Shown one piece after another: positions 16,532-25,586 of a stretch of DNA of 64,000 nucleotides. A program made the position numbers and the translations under genes. Positions within the stretch are counted from its first letter, which is position 1, and each line of letters begins with the position of its first letter. The DNA is from Microbacterium sp. C7(2022) (GTDB lineage Bacteria > Actinomycetota > Actinomycetes > Actinomycetales > Microbacteriaceae), in assembly GCF_028823665.1 (NCBI RefSeq), contig NZ_JAPEHV010000007.1, forward strand, positions 1-64,000. The letters run 5' to 3'. A model generated the notes under the pieces. That model was not told the DNA's origin. It searched no databases and saw nothing but the letters and a program-made list of their open reading frames with translations.

Positions 16532-19258
16532 ATGATTTCGACGGGTGGGGGATCGAGTGCCGTCGCGGCATCCGCTCACGCGGCGTGTGCACGGTTTCGC
16601 GGAACCGATCCGCTGATCACCGGGCGGCCGCGCCGCAAGCTCGCTGCCGAGATCGGGTTTGAAGACCTCGGCGTCGGAATCCCCGAGGCACGCTGGATGC
16701 GTGCGATGACCTTCGAGCGTCTCGTCCGGGACAGAGCCTTCGCGAGTCGCGTCACCACCTCAGCTGTGGGAGCGCTCGGCCTGGACCGCCCGACCTCGGT
16801 TGTCACCATCGACGTGAGGGTGGATGCCGAAAAAACGGCGTCTGCGCTGAGCGCTGCGCACGATCGCGCAGTGCGCAAGGGCGAAGCGACGCTGATCCAC
16901 CAGCCCGCGTTGCCCTTCCCGGGATTCGAGGGCAAGGATGCGACCGACGTCAAGCCCGACTATGTCGTCGTTGCCCCGACCGCGGGCGATGGTTCGGGGT
17001 CGTGGCTGATCGTCGGCGATGCCAAGGACTACGAGCGCGTGCGCTCCCGCATCGACGATGGACGGATGCTGAAGGGCTTCCTTCAGGTCGCGCTCGGTGC
17101 CGAGGCATTCGAGGCGTGGTCGCGGGTGCCCGACGACATGACGGTGCACACACACGGCATCCTCGCGGTTCCTCGCAACGCGTTCCTCCAGCCCATGGCC
17201 ATCGTCGAAGACCTCCACGACCATCGCGAAGAGGTGCGGATGCGGGTCGCTGAGCGCCGCGCCGAGGCGCAGGCCGCACAGCTCGAAGAAGACGCAGTGC
17301 TCGCCGACTACGTAGCTCACCTCACGGCAACTTTCGATCCGTCGTCGTGCACCACGTGCAACATGTTCTCGTTCTGTCGTGAGGAGCTGCGCGGGTCGGC
17401 CGACCCCGAAGACCTGCTGGTTGAGATCGGGATTGATCCGTCGATGCGCACTCACGTCCGCCCGCTCATTGCCGACCCCGGTGCTCACGTTTCGGCGCCC
17501 GAGTCGATCGTCGCCATGGTCCGCGCGACGCTCGCCGGCACCGCGGTCCACACGGGTCAGCGTCGCATTGATGCGGCCGGGCTTCCCGGCACGATCAACA
17601 TCGTCCTCGCGAAGTCCGATGCGGCGGCACTGGGCGTCCACGGCATCGGCATCCAGCGCGTGTCGGAGTCGGGGCGAGGCAGGTGGAAGTTCGAGACGTT
17701 CGCGAACCCACAGTCACCCGAGACCCGTCGCAACGTCATGCGGCACCTCGGCGTCGCGATCGAAGACGCCATGCGCGATCAGCGCAAGGCAAACCCGGAT
17801 GGCCCAAGCCCGATCCATCTCGTCGTGCCTGACTCGGCGACGGCAGACCTTCTGACGTCGATCGCTGACAACCTTGCCGGCGTCGAGCTCAGCCGTCTCC
17901 GTTGGGAGCGCGACCTCGATCAGCACCGCCCGGCGCTCACGTGGGACGGCGAACCCGCCGAGGTCCCGCGCCCGCTGCGCGAGACGGCTCGCACGGCCGT
18001 GTCATTCCTGCTCGAGGAGGACCGCGCCCGCGCGCTAAGCGTCCGCTGCCCGATCATCGACCTGCGCACCGTGCTGTCGCGGCACATCATCGCGGGCGGC
18101 CCGGCCGTCAACGCCCTCCGCCTCGACTACGTCGTGGAGTGGGCTGCGAGCAGCAAGCCCATAGATCACCGCGCCTACGGCGACAGCATCGAGCAGAACG
18201 AGTACACCCCTGGTGCCCGGCTTACGAAGACGCGATCCGATGCGCTGCACCAGGCTCTCGCCGGGGTCGCACCGCGCGGACGGGCGCACGGTGTAGACCC
18301 CGACCCGGCGCTCCACGATCGGCTGACACGGGAGGAGCTCGCGTACAAGGCCGAGGTGTTGGATGTGGCGCTCGACGCGCTCCAACCGCTGGAAGTGTCC
18401 GAGCTTCGAGACGCGTACCGTGCGGTCGAGGGCGATGCCCAGGCTGTGTGGCGCCGTCGCCTTTCGCTGAACGCGTCCGACCTCGTGCGCTTCGGCCGAA
18501 CATATCGGCGCTGGCGCAACTCGCTCGTCAATGTGATCGAGGCCGACGCCAAGTGTCACGATCAGCTCCTCGCCCTTACCAACCCATCTTCAGCAGCCGA
18601 GATGGCGACGGATGCCGGTACGCGCCACCTCGCACACGCAACGGTGCTGTCTGTCGAGCCCCTCGAGATCAAGATCGACTCGCGCCGCATCGTCGCCGAC
18701 AGCAAGATCGTGCTGCTCCACATCAACGGCGAACCGTGCGTCGAGGGTGTCGGTGCCTCCGTGACACTGACATCGGGTGCGTTCACGATTGAGGGTGTGA
18801 GCATCGGCGCGCTCTCCCGCGACGGCATCGACGAAGCGCGCCCCGAACGCGAATTCCGATGGATGCCGAAGGTCGCGCCGCATCTGGCTCTCGGTGATGA
18901 GCTCGTTGTGGCCGATGTCGGCTGGTTCGCGTCGGCGCCGTGGGGCAAGCGTCTCAACCTCGCCCGACCGAAGGCCGACGAGTACGGCGCACCCAAGATC
19001 GATTGCACGCGCGACTCTTACAGACAGGATCCCGAAGCGCACAAGTGGTGCTGCAAGTCCCACGTCGCCAACGAGTCGGAGTTCTCCGACCAGCTCGCCG
19101 AACGCCGCGCGCGCGGCGAGCTCAACCCGGAGGTGTGGCCGCCGGTCCGAGATCTCGATGGTTTCGAGGTGTCGCCCGGCGGATTGCCTGAGGGTGACGC
19201 CACACGTACTCCGTCGGCTCAGCCGCCGGTCGACGTGACACTGGACGACGTGGAGTGA
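16532..19258 (+). CDS. RecB/TM0106-like PD-(D/E)XK nuclease with Fe-S cysteines and large C-terminal region
   Basis: In this 908-residue protein, residues 1-290 form a RecB-family nuclease domain. C19 lies in an A-x-A-A-C-A-R-F motif. The active site is P142-D143 followed by V-G-D163-A-K165, then a helix with Q185, and C273-x2-C276-x5-C282 completes a likely iron-sulfur cluster. This organisation matches TM0106/Cas4-type nucleases. The remaining 600 residues have no motif I can name, apart from a late C-x-x-x-S-x-Y and W-C-C-K. Such nucleases are often fused to, or paired with, an Upf1-like helicase. Here the helicase is the next gene, with a GTGA overlap of four bases, so the two probably form one nuclease-helicase. 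Confidence 0.8.
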   Translation: MISTGGGSSAVAASAHAACARFRGTDPLITGRPRRKLAAEIGFEDLGVGIPEARWMRAMTFERLVRDRAFASRVTTSAVGALGLDRPTSVVTIDVRVDAEKTASALSAAHDRAVRKGEATLIHQPALPFPGFEGKDATDVKPDYVVVAPTAGDGSGSWLIVGDAKDYERVRSRIDDGRMLKGFLQVALGAEAFEAWSRVPDDMTVHTHGILAVPRNAFLQPMAIVEDLHDHREEVRMRVAERRAEAQAAQLEEDAVLADYVAHLTATFDPSSCTTCNMFSFCREELRGSADPEDLLVEIGIDPSMRTHVRPLIADPGAHVSAPESIVAMVRATLAGTAVHTGQRRIDAAGLPGTINIVLAKSDAAALGVHGIGIQRVSESGRGRWKFETFANPQSPETRRNVMRHLGVAIEDAMRDQRKANPDGPSPIHLVVPDSATADLLTSIADNLAGVELSRLRWERDLDQHRPALTWDGEPAEVPRPLRETARTAVSFLLEEDRARALSVRCPIIDLRTVLSRHIIAGGPAVNALRLDYVVEWAASSKPIDHRAYGDSIEQNEYTPGARLTKTRSDALHQALAGVAPRGRAHGVDPDPALHDRLTREELAYKAEVLDVALDALQPLEVSELRDAYRAVEGDAQAVWRRRLSLNASDLVRFGRTYRRWRNSLVNVIEADAKCHDQLLALTNPSSAAEMATDAGTRHLAHATVLSVEPLEIKIDSRRIVADSKIVLLHINGEPCVEGVGASVTLTSGAFTIEGVSIGALSRDGIDEARPEREFRWMPKVAPHLALGDELVVADVGWFASAPWGKRLNLARPKADEYGAPKIDCTRDSYRQDPEAHKWCCKSHVANESEFSDQLAERRARGELNPEVWPPVRDLDGFEVSPGGLPEGDATRTPSAQPPVDVTLDDVE

Positions 19259-20817
19259 GCCCGGTGATCGACTTCACGAGTCCCCTCACGGCGCCCGCCA
19301 GCGGAGTGCACCACGAGGCTGCGGCCGCGGGCAATGCGGCGGTGGCGGATGCTGCGGCCCGCGCACTCCGCGACGCGCTTTCTCGCACCGCCCCGATCGA
19401 CCGAATCCTGCTCAAGGCTGCCGCAGGAGCCGGCAAGTCCTATGTGCTCAAGCGACTTGTCGCCGAAGCGCTCGAGCACCCTCAGTGCACGAAGGTGTCG
19501 ATCGTCGCATTCACCAACAAGCAGACGCGACCGCTCGCGCGTTCGCTGGGCAAACTGCTCGGCAAGGACCGGGTCTGCCTGCGCGTGAGCGCTAAGGGCG
19601 CCGGTGACGTACCCCCCGATGTGGCGGATGCCGTGACGGTTGCTGCCGCACGCAAGGAGATCCCGTCGACCGCGCAGGTCATGATCTCGACCGTCGCGAT
19701 GCTCCGTGCTCCCAAGGAGCTGTGGGAGATGGAGAAGGCGCTCGGTGGCAAGGGCGCGAACGGCGAGCGCACGTTCGACGTGCTATTCGTCGACGAGGCC
19801 TGGCAGATTCCTCACCACCTGTTCGACGACATCACCCGCGCGGCGCCGATCTGGGTCGGCGTCGGCGACGTCGGTCAGCTGCCACCGCTCGAAATTGGCG
19901 CGAATCCGTGGCGCGGTGACGATCGCTACAACCCCTACCGCGCCTGGCCGACCGACTACGAAGGTGATGCCCGCACCTGGTCGCGTGAGCTTCCGGCCGT
20001 GTGGCGGCCGAACGCCGCGCAGCTCGGTCTGTGGCGCGCGTTCTACCCCGAGTGGGCGGAGCTGAACTGCGTCGCCGCACCCAGTGACCGCACGATCAGC
20101 CGTACTAGTCCCCCGGTCGTTGAGAAAGCCAAGCGAGTCGAAACGCACCCACCTGTCACGGCCGAGGCAGCGCGCGCCGTCTGGGACCAGGTCGCCACAG
20201 GAATTCCAACGCTCCTCGAGATCGATGGTCTCGATCCCGCCGAGGCGCCGGACGTCGACCTCCCGCTGATGAATGCGATCGAGGCGCTGCTTGATCACCT
20301 GTTCACCTCCGGTGTATCGCTCGGACACGCGAACTACGACGAAACCGCCACGCCTGACGGCTCCGTGACGACAACCGAAGCGGGCTCCGTGCACGAAGAC
20401 CCGATCGTCTCCGTCCTCGCCACCCGCAACCAGGCAGTGGATGATGCGGCCGACATGGTCGCCCGTCTCCGCGAGAAGCACGAACTCGCGGACAACGACC
20501 TCGTGAGCTCCACCGTCGACTCGTACCAGGGGCAGACGAACGGGATCACCGTGGCGCTCCACCCGCTGACCGGCGCGGCGAAGCTCGACGACTTCAACTC
20601 TGCCTTCGGTCGGCTCGCCGTCACGTGCACCCGAGCGACGCACGGACTGCTTCTCGTCGCCAGGCCGGGGCTCGATACCCTGCTCCAGCAGGCTCCGGCC
20701 CGGCCGGGGACGCCGTTCGGTGAGCCTGGCAACCGGACGCTTCCCCGCCAGACGCACCAGCGAATTCTCGCGACGTTCGCTCGCGGCACCCTCGATCTCA
20801 CTCCCACTGACGCCTAA
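19255..20817 (+). CDS. Upf1-like SF1 helicase/ATPase
   Basis: This 520-residue protein starts at a GTG overlapping the previous stop. Walker A is A-A-A-G-A-G-K-S at 55-62, and Walker B is V-L-F-V-D-E-A-W-Q. A motif III-like G-D-V-G-Q-L-P-P and the Upf1-type late motifs V-D-S-Y-Q-G-Q-T and V-T-C-T-R-A-T-H follow. It is smaller than most helicases of this class and has a long insertion between the two core halves. It is most likely the motor for the preceding RecB-like nuclease. The next gene starts ten bases after its stop. Confidence 0.8.
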   Translation: MSPVIDFTSPLTAPASGVHHEAAAAGNAAVADAAARALRDALSRTAPIDRILLKAAAGAGKSYVLKRLVAEALEHPQCTKVSIVAFTNKQTRPLARSLGKLLGKDRVCLRVSAKGAGDVPPDVADAVTVAAARKEIPSTAQVMISTVAMLRAPKELWEMEKALGGKGANGERTFDVLFVDEAWQIPHHLFDDITRAAPIWVGVGDVGQLPPLEIGANPWRGDDRYNPYRAWPTDYEGDARTWSRELPAVWRPNAAQLGLWRAFYPEWAELNCVAAPSDRTISRTSPPVVEKAKRVETHPPVTAEAARAVWDQVATGIPTLLEIDGLDPAEAPDVDLPLMNAIEALLDHLFTSGVSLGHANYDETATPDGSVTTTEAGSVHEDPIVSVLATRNQAVDDAADMVARLREKHELADNDLVSSTVDSYQGQTNGITVALHPLTGAAKLDDFNSAFGRLAVTCTRATHGLLLVARPGLDTLLQQAPARPGTPFGEPGNRTLPRQTHQRILATFARGTLDLTPTDA

Positions 20818-20827
20818 GGACTTCGCG

Positions 20828-22963
20828 TTGTCACACCTGAACGACCTCATCCGTCAACTTGCCACGAAGGACGAGGCACTCGCGCGCGACATCGAGCGCG
20901 AAGTCACCGCGCTCCAGGATCGGCGCGCGTTCGGCCTCAACTTCGAGCGCCACCAGCCCGAGGCGGTGGAACTGCCCGGGCGCAAGGTGCGTCGCGGCGA
21001 CAAGGTGCGTGTCCTGCCTCCGCGGGGCCAGATGCCCAAGAAAGAGAACGAGCGGCTCTTCAAGGTCCGCGAGATCGCCACGACCGACGACGGACGCGTT
21101 GCGGCGATCGAGGCTCTGGATGACGCCGAAGCCATTGTCGAGGTCGCCATCGAGGACCTCGTCGTCGTTGCGGAGTTCCGCGACCCGATCTACCCAGGGC
21201 TTGTTTCGACCGGCAAGGTCGAGCGCGGCGGTGACAAGCCGTACCACTCGGTGATCAATGCCGAAAACTACCACGCGCTACAGGCGCTGCTCTTCACGCA
21301 CCGCGGCAAGGTCGATTGCATCTACATCGACCCGCCATATAACACCGGCGCGAAGGACTGGAAGTACAACAACGACTACGTCGAGGGCGACGATCTCTAC
21401 CGCCACTCGAAGTGGCTCGCGTTCATGGAGCGGCGGCTGCTGCTCGCGAAGGAGTTGCTGAACCCGGATGACTCGGTGCTCATCGTGACCATCGATGAGA
21501 AGGAGTACCTGCGGCTCGGGATGCTGCTGGAACAGTTGTTCGCGGAGGCGACAATACAGATGATTTCCTCATCGATCAGCCCGTCCGGTATGGCTCGAGG
21601 GCAGGAATTCCGCCGAAGTGACGAGTACATCTACTTCGTGACTATCGGATCGGCCGCTCCCACTCCGATCCGCCTCGGAGAGGAATGGCTGGGTAGAAGG
21701 TCAACCTCAACCGGCTCGCTCCGCTGGAACGGCTTGATGCGGTCCGGGACCGAAGCCCGAAGACAGGACCGGCCTGGGATGTTTTACCCGATTCTTCTCG
21801 ACGCCCAAGATAGCAAGCTCTTGGCTATCGGTGCGGCCCTCAGTCCAGATGCCCCTCGCGATTCGTATGTGGCGCCGGCAGGTCAGATTGCAATCTGGCC
21901 AATTCGAACGGACGGATCGGAGGGACGCTGGCAGATTGGGCCCGAAAGCGCTGCGGCGCTTGTCCCGAAGGGCTACCTAAAGATTGGTCGGTTTGCCGGC
22001 GACCGGACCGCGATTGCGTACCTCAAGAGTGGCGAACAATCGAAAGTGGAAAAGGGTGTCTTCGGCGCGGCAGTGATTGGGAAGGCCGGGCATATCGAGG
22101 TAGAGGGTAGTGCTGAGGGGAATCTTGCCCTTCCTACTACGCAATGGTCACTGCTATCCCATTCCGCTGCCGAGTTCGGCTCGACCCTTCTGCGTGCCTT
22201 CATCCCATCCAGGCGGTTCCCCTTCCCCAAGTCGCTGTATGCGGTCGAAGATGCACTGCGGTTCTTCATTCTTCGCAAACCGTCTGCGCTTGTCGTGGAC
22301 TTCTTTTCCGGCTCGGGCACGACCGCTCATGCGGTTATGCGAATCAATAAGCAGGCTGGTGGAGCTCGGCGTTGCATCGCGGTCACGAACAACGAGGTCT
22401 CCTCCGACGAGCAGGTGAACCTCCGCAAGCGCGGACTTCGCCCTGGCGACACCGAATGGGAGCAAATCGGGATCTGCGACTTCATCACGAAGCCGCGCAT
22501 TCGCGCGGCCATCACGGGGGAGACTGCCGACGGCGCTCCGATCAAGGGCGTTTACAAGTTCACCGACGAGTTCCCCATGGCTGAAGGCTTCGAAGAAAAC
22601 GTCGAATTCTTCTCTCTCACCTACGAGTCCCCGCTTCGCATCGAGGCGAACCGGGAATTCTCGCGTATCGCGCCGCTCCTTTGGCTCCGTGCCGGGTCGA
22701 AGGGTCGTAGAATCGACGTCCTTCCAGCGGGATGGGACGTCGCGGAGACGTACGGTGTGATCTCGGACCTCGACAACTCGGAGCAGTTCGCTCAGGCAAT
22801 CGCGGCCGCGCCCGAGGCGTCTATCGCTTTCATCATCACCGACGAGGACCGCCTGTTCGAAGCGCTCGTGCGTGAGCTTCCCGAACACGTCGAACCCGTG
22901 CGACTGTACGAGGCGTACCTCCGAACATTCGAGATCGAAGCGCGGAGGGCGGCCGAGCGATGA
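20828..22963 (+). CDS. Type III Mod-like DNA N6-adenine methyltransferase
   Basis: This 711-residue protein starts at TTG 20828. The choice is made by AAGGA at 20816-20820, seven bases upstream; an earlier GTG at 20720 would overlap the helicase gene by about 100 bases. It has beta-class motif order: D168-P-P-Y171-N-T-G first and the AdoMet site D491-F-F-S-G-S-G-T-T later, as in type III Mod proteins. Residues about 235-470 are the probable target-recognition region. It is expected to methylate adenine in a specific site, both protecting the host and guiding the Res-like partner that follows with an ATGA overlap. The recognition sequence cannot be read from the protein. Confidence 0.88.
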   Translation: MSHLNDLIRQLATKDEALARDIEREVTALQDRRAFGLNFERHQPEAVELPGRKVRRGDKVRVLPPRGQMPKKENERLFKVREIATTDDGRVAAIEALDDAEAIVEVAIEDLVVVAEFRDPIYPGLVSTGKVERGGDKPYHSVINAENYHALQALLFTHRGKVDCIYIDPPYNTGAKDWKYNNDYVEGDDLYRHSKWLAFMERRLLLAKELLNPDDSVLIVTIDEKEYLRLGMLLEQLFAEATIQMISSSISPSGMARGQEFRRSDEYIYFVTIGSAAPTPIRLGEEWLGRRSTSTGSLRWNGLMRSGTEARRQDRPGMFYPILLDAQDSKLLAIGAALSPDAPRDSYVAPAGQIAIWPIRTDGSEGRWQIGPESAAALVPKGYLKIGRFAGDRTAIAYLKSGEQSKVEKGVFGAAVIGKAGHIEVEGSAEGNLALPTTQWSLLSHSAAEFGSTLLRAFIPSRRFPFPKSLYAVEDALRFFILRKPSALVVDFFSGSGTTAHAVMRINKQAGGARRCIAVTNNEVSSDEQVNLRKRGLRPGDTEWEQIGICDFITKPRIRAAITGETADGAPIKGVYKFTDEFPMAEGFEENVEFFSLTYESPLRIEANREFSRIAPLLWLRAGSKGRRIDVLPAGWDVAETYGVISDLDNSEQFAQAIAAAPEASIAFIITDEDRLFEALVRELPEHVEPVRLYEAYLRTFEIEARRAAER

Positions 22964-25563
22964 AGTACACGCTCAAGGACTACCAGGCAGAGGCTGTCGA
23001 CAAGGTTCTGACCAACCTCGAGAAGGCGCGCAGCACGTACCGGCGCGATGGCGCCGAGGTGGCGTTCAGCCTGACCGCAGCGACCGGTGCCGGCAAGACG
23101 GTCATGGCAGCGGCATCCATCGAAGCGCTCTTCTACGGAAGCGACACGTTCGAGTTTGATCCCGACCCGGGGGCGGTCGTGATCTGGTTCTCGGACAGCC
23201 CCGCACTCAACGAGCAGAGCCGCACGCGACTGATGCAGGCGTCGGAGAAGCTGATGTCGGGCGATCTCGTGACGATCAAGCCGCCGTTCGCTATTCCGGA
23301 GCTCGAGGCGGGGAAGGTCTACTTCCTCAACACCCAGCGACTCTCGAAGAACTCCTTGCTGACACGAGGTTATGTGCCGACCGCGGACGAGATCTTCGAC
23401 CACGTCGCCACCCCCGATGACCTCGCCTGGAACATCTGGGAGACCATCGGCAACACGATCTCGAACGACGACAAGACGCTCTACCTCGTGCTCGACGAGG
23501 CCCACCGTGGCTTCGACACGAAGACCTCAAGTGACCGCAAGACCATCGTGCAGCGACTCGTCAATGGCGAAGGCAATCAGCCGCCCATCCCGATCGTCAT
23601 GGGCATCTCGGCGACGATTGACCGCTTCGCCCAGGCGATGAAGGAAGCGCAGGCGAGCGACAAGCGCCAGGTGCTTGACCAGGTTGCCGTGCATCCGTGG
23701 CAGGTGCAGGAGTCGGGTCTCGTCAAAGACACCGTGATGCTCGACATCCCCGATGAGGTCGGCAACTTCGACTCGGTGCTCGTCAGGCGCGCTGCGCGCA
23801 AGCTCAAAGAGTCCACCACGGTCTGGCATGCGTACTCGAAGCACGAAGGCCTCGCCGACGTGGTGGAGCCGCTACTCGTTGTGCAGGTGCCGAACGTGCC
23901 GGAGCACGACGACGTGGGCGTCGCGCTCGACACGATCGCGGATGAGCTGGGCGGGCTGCCGAGCAGCGCGGTGCGGCATGTGCTCGGAGACCACAAGACA
24001 CAGACGTTCGGCAGCTGGGACATCGATCACATCGAGCCACAGCGAGTTCAGGACACCCCTCACGTCAAGGTGTTGATCGCGAAGGATGGCATCTCGACAG
24101 GTTGGGACTGCCCCCGCGCCGAGGTGTTGGTGTCGTTCCGGCCGGCGAAGGACCACACGCACATCACCCAGCTGCTCGGTCGCATGGTGCGCAATCCTCT
24201 CGCTCGGCGCGTGCCCGGCGACGAGCGGCTCAACTCGGTGGACTGTATCCTCCCGTTCTTCGACAAGACGATGGCGGGCAAGGTCGTCAAGTACATGACG
24301 GGGCAGATCGAGGAGGTAGGCGGAACCTCATCGCGCAAGGTCGTGATCGAGCCGCACGAGATGTCGGCAAACCCGAACGTCGGCGAGGCCGTGTGGAAGG
24401 TCTGGGACGCGCTGCCGTCGCTGAGCGTGCCGGTGAAGGGAGCGCGGCCGGTGAAGCGGTTGGTTGCGCTCGCCCAAGCGCTCTCGAGCGACGGACTGCG
24501 GAACGGTGCCCTCGCCGAAATCGAGTCGAAGCTGCACACGGTGCTCGACGAGTTCGCCGATCAGTACCCCGATCTGCTCGCATCTGCGGTGAACGAGGTG
24601 TGGGAAGTCCACGTGCTCAACCTCGTCGCGACGACCGGAAAGGCGGGGGTGTCGTATCGCCAGTTTGTCGAGCGAGCTGATGCCCGAGCCATCCGCGTCG
24701 CTTTCGAAGACGCGAAGCGTGCCTTCGGGGCCGATATCGCGCAGTCCTACGTCGACCACCTCGCAGGACCTGACGACGAGGACGCCGACGACGATGGGCT
24801 CACCGAGGCGTATGTGAAGGCGGCCGCACTCGCGTACATCCCCGAGCTTCGCAAGAAGATCGACGCGGTGTCGGAGTCCATCGCGAAGGACTGGTTCGCC
24901 GAGTACAGCGACGCGATCGAAACGCTGAACGACGAGCGACAGGAGCAGTATCTCGAGATCTGGACGCTTGCGACCGTCCCGCAGCCCGGCAAGTTGCGGC
25001 GCCCCCGCAACCGCATAGAAGACTGGAAGATGGTCGACGCGAGCGAGCAGATCGTCGCGGCGCCGTTGGCGGAGCTTCACCTGATGTCGGATGCCGACGG
25101 GTGGTTCCCGATTGGCACGCTCAACGAATGGGAGCGCAAGGTCCTCTCTGCCGAACTCGCCTCTGGTACGTGTCTCGGGTGGTACCGGAACCCTGCCCGA
25201 GCCGCAGTCGATGCGCTGGGCGTAACGTACCGCGATGTGCTCGGCAACTGGCGGTCGATGCATCCCGACTTCCTCTTCTTCCACGAGGTCGACGGTGAGG
25301 TCAAGGTATCAATCATTGACCCGCACGGGCATCACCTTGACGACGCGCTCGTGAAGCTCAAGGGTTTGGCGGAGTTCGCCCGGGACTACGGGAAGCACTT
25401 CCACCGGATCGAGGCGATCGCCAATGGATCGAGCGGTTCGGCGCTGAGGTCGCTCGACCTCAAAAACCCAGGCCTGCAGCGAGCGATCCTTGACGGCGCC
25501 GGGCGGGTGGTCGATTTCTACGACGGCGAGTTCGCGATCGAGTACTCGGGTCCAGCGAAGTAG
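22960..25563 (+). CDS. Type III Res-like DEAD/DEAH helicase with altered nuclease motif
   Basis: This 867-residue SF2 protein resembles the restriction subunit of type III systems: T-A-A-T-G-A-G-K-T (Walker A ends at T47), D179-E-A-H182, G-I-S-A-T and a late Q-L-L-G-R-M-V-R. In type III enzymes the C-terminus is a PD-(D/E)XK nuclease. Here the equivalent reads H-P769-D770-F-L-F-F and then I-I-D787-P-H789-G-H-H, so the expected catalytic lysine is histidine. The protein may therefore translocate along DNA but leave cutting to partners, or use an unusual site. It overlaps the Mod gene by four bases. Confidence 0.85.
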   Translation: MKYTLKDYQAEAVDKVLTNLEKARSTYRRDGAEVAFSLTAATGAGKTVMAAASIEALFYGSDTFEFDPDPGAVVIWFSDSPALNEQSRTRLMQASEKLMSGDLVTIKPPFAIPELEAGKVYFLNTQRLSKNSLLTRGYVPTADEIFDHVATPDDLAWNIWETIGNTISNDDKTLYLVLDEAHRGFDTKTSSDRKTIVQRLVNGEGNQPPIPIVMGISATIDRFAQAMKEAQASDKRQVLDQVAVHPWQVQESGLVKDTVMLDIPDEVGNFDSVLVRRAARKLKESTTVWHAYSKHEGLADVVEPLLVVQVPNVPEHDDVGVALDTIADELGGLPSSAVRHVLGDHKTQTFGSWDIDHIEPQRVQDTPHVKVLIAKDGISTGWDCPRAEVLVSFRPAKDHTHITQLLGRMVRNPLARRVPGDERLNSVDCILPFFDKTMAGKVVKYMTGQIEEVGGTSSRKVVIEPHEMSANPNVGEAVWKVWDALPSLSVPVKGARPVKRLVALAQALSSDGLRNGALAEIESKLHTVLDEFADQYPDLLASAVNEVWEVHVLNLVATTGKAGVSYRQFVERADARAIRVAFEDAKRAFGADIAQSYVDHLAGPDDEDADDDGLTEAYVKAAALAYIPELRKKIDAVSESIAKDWFAEYSDAIETLNDERQEQYLEIWTLATVPQPGKLRRPRNRIEDWKMVDASEQIVAAPLAELHLMSDADGWFPIGTLNEWERKVLSAELASGTCLGWYRNPARAAVDALGVTYRDVLGNWRSMHPDFLFFHEVDGEVKVSIIDPHGHHLDDALVKLKGLAEFARDYGKHFHRIEAIANGSSGSALRSLDLKNPGLQRAILDGAGRVVDFYDGEFAIEYSGPAK

Positions 25564-25586
25564 CGGCGGTAGCGGGGGCAAGCGAC

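Noticed and set aside
20720..20827. Upstream GTG start for the methylase
   Set aside because: It would overlap the helicase gene by about 100 bases and adds Arg/Ser-rich sequence. The AAGGA before TTG 20828 is a better start signal.
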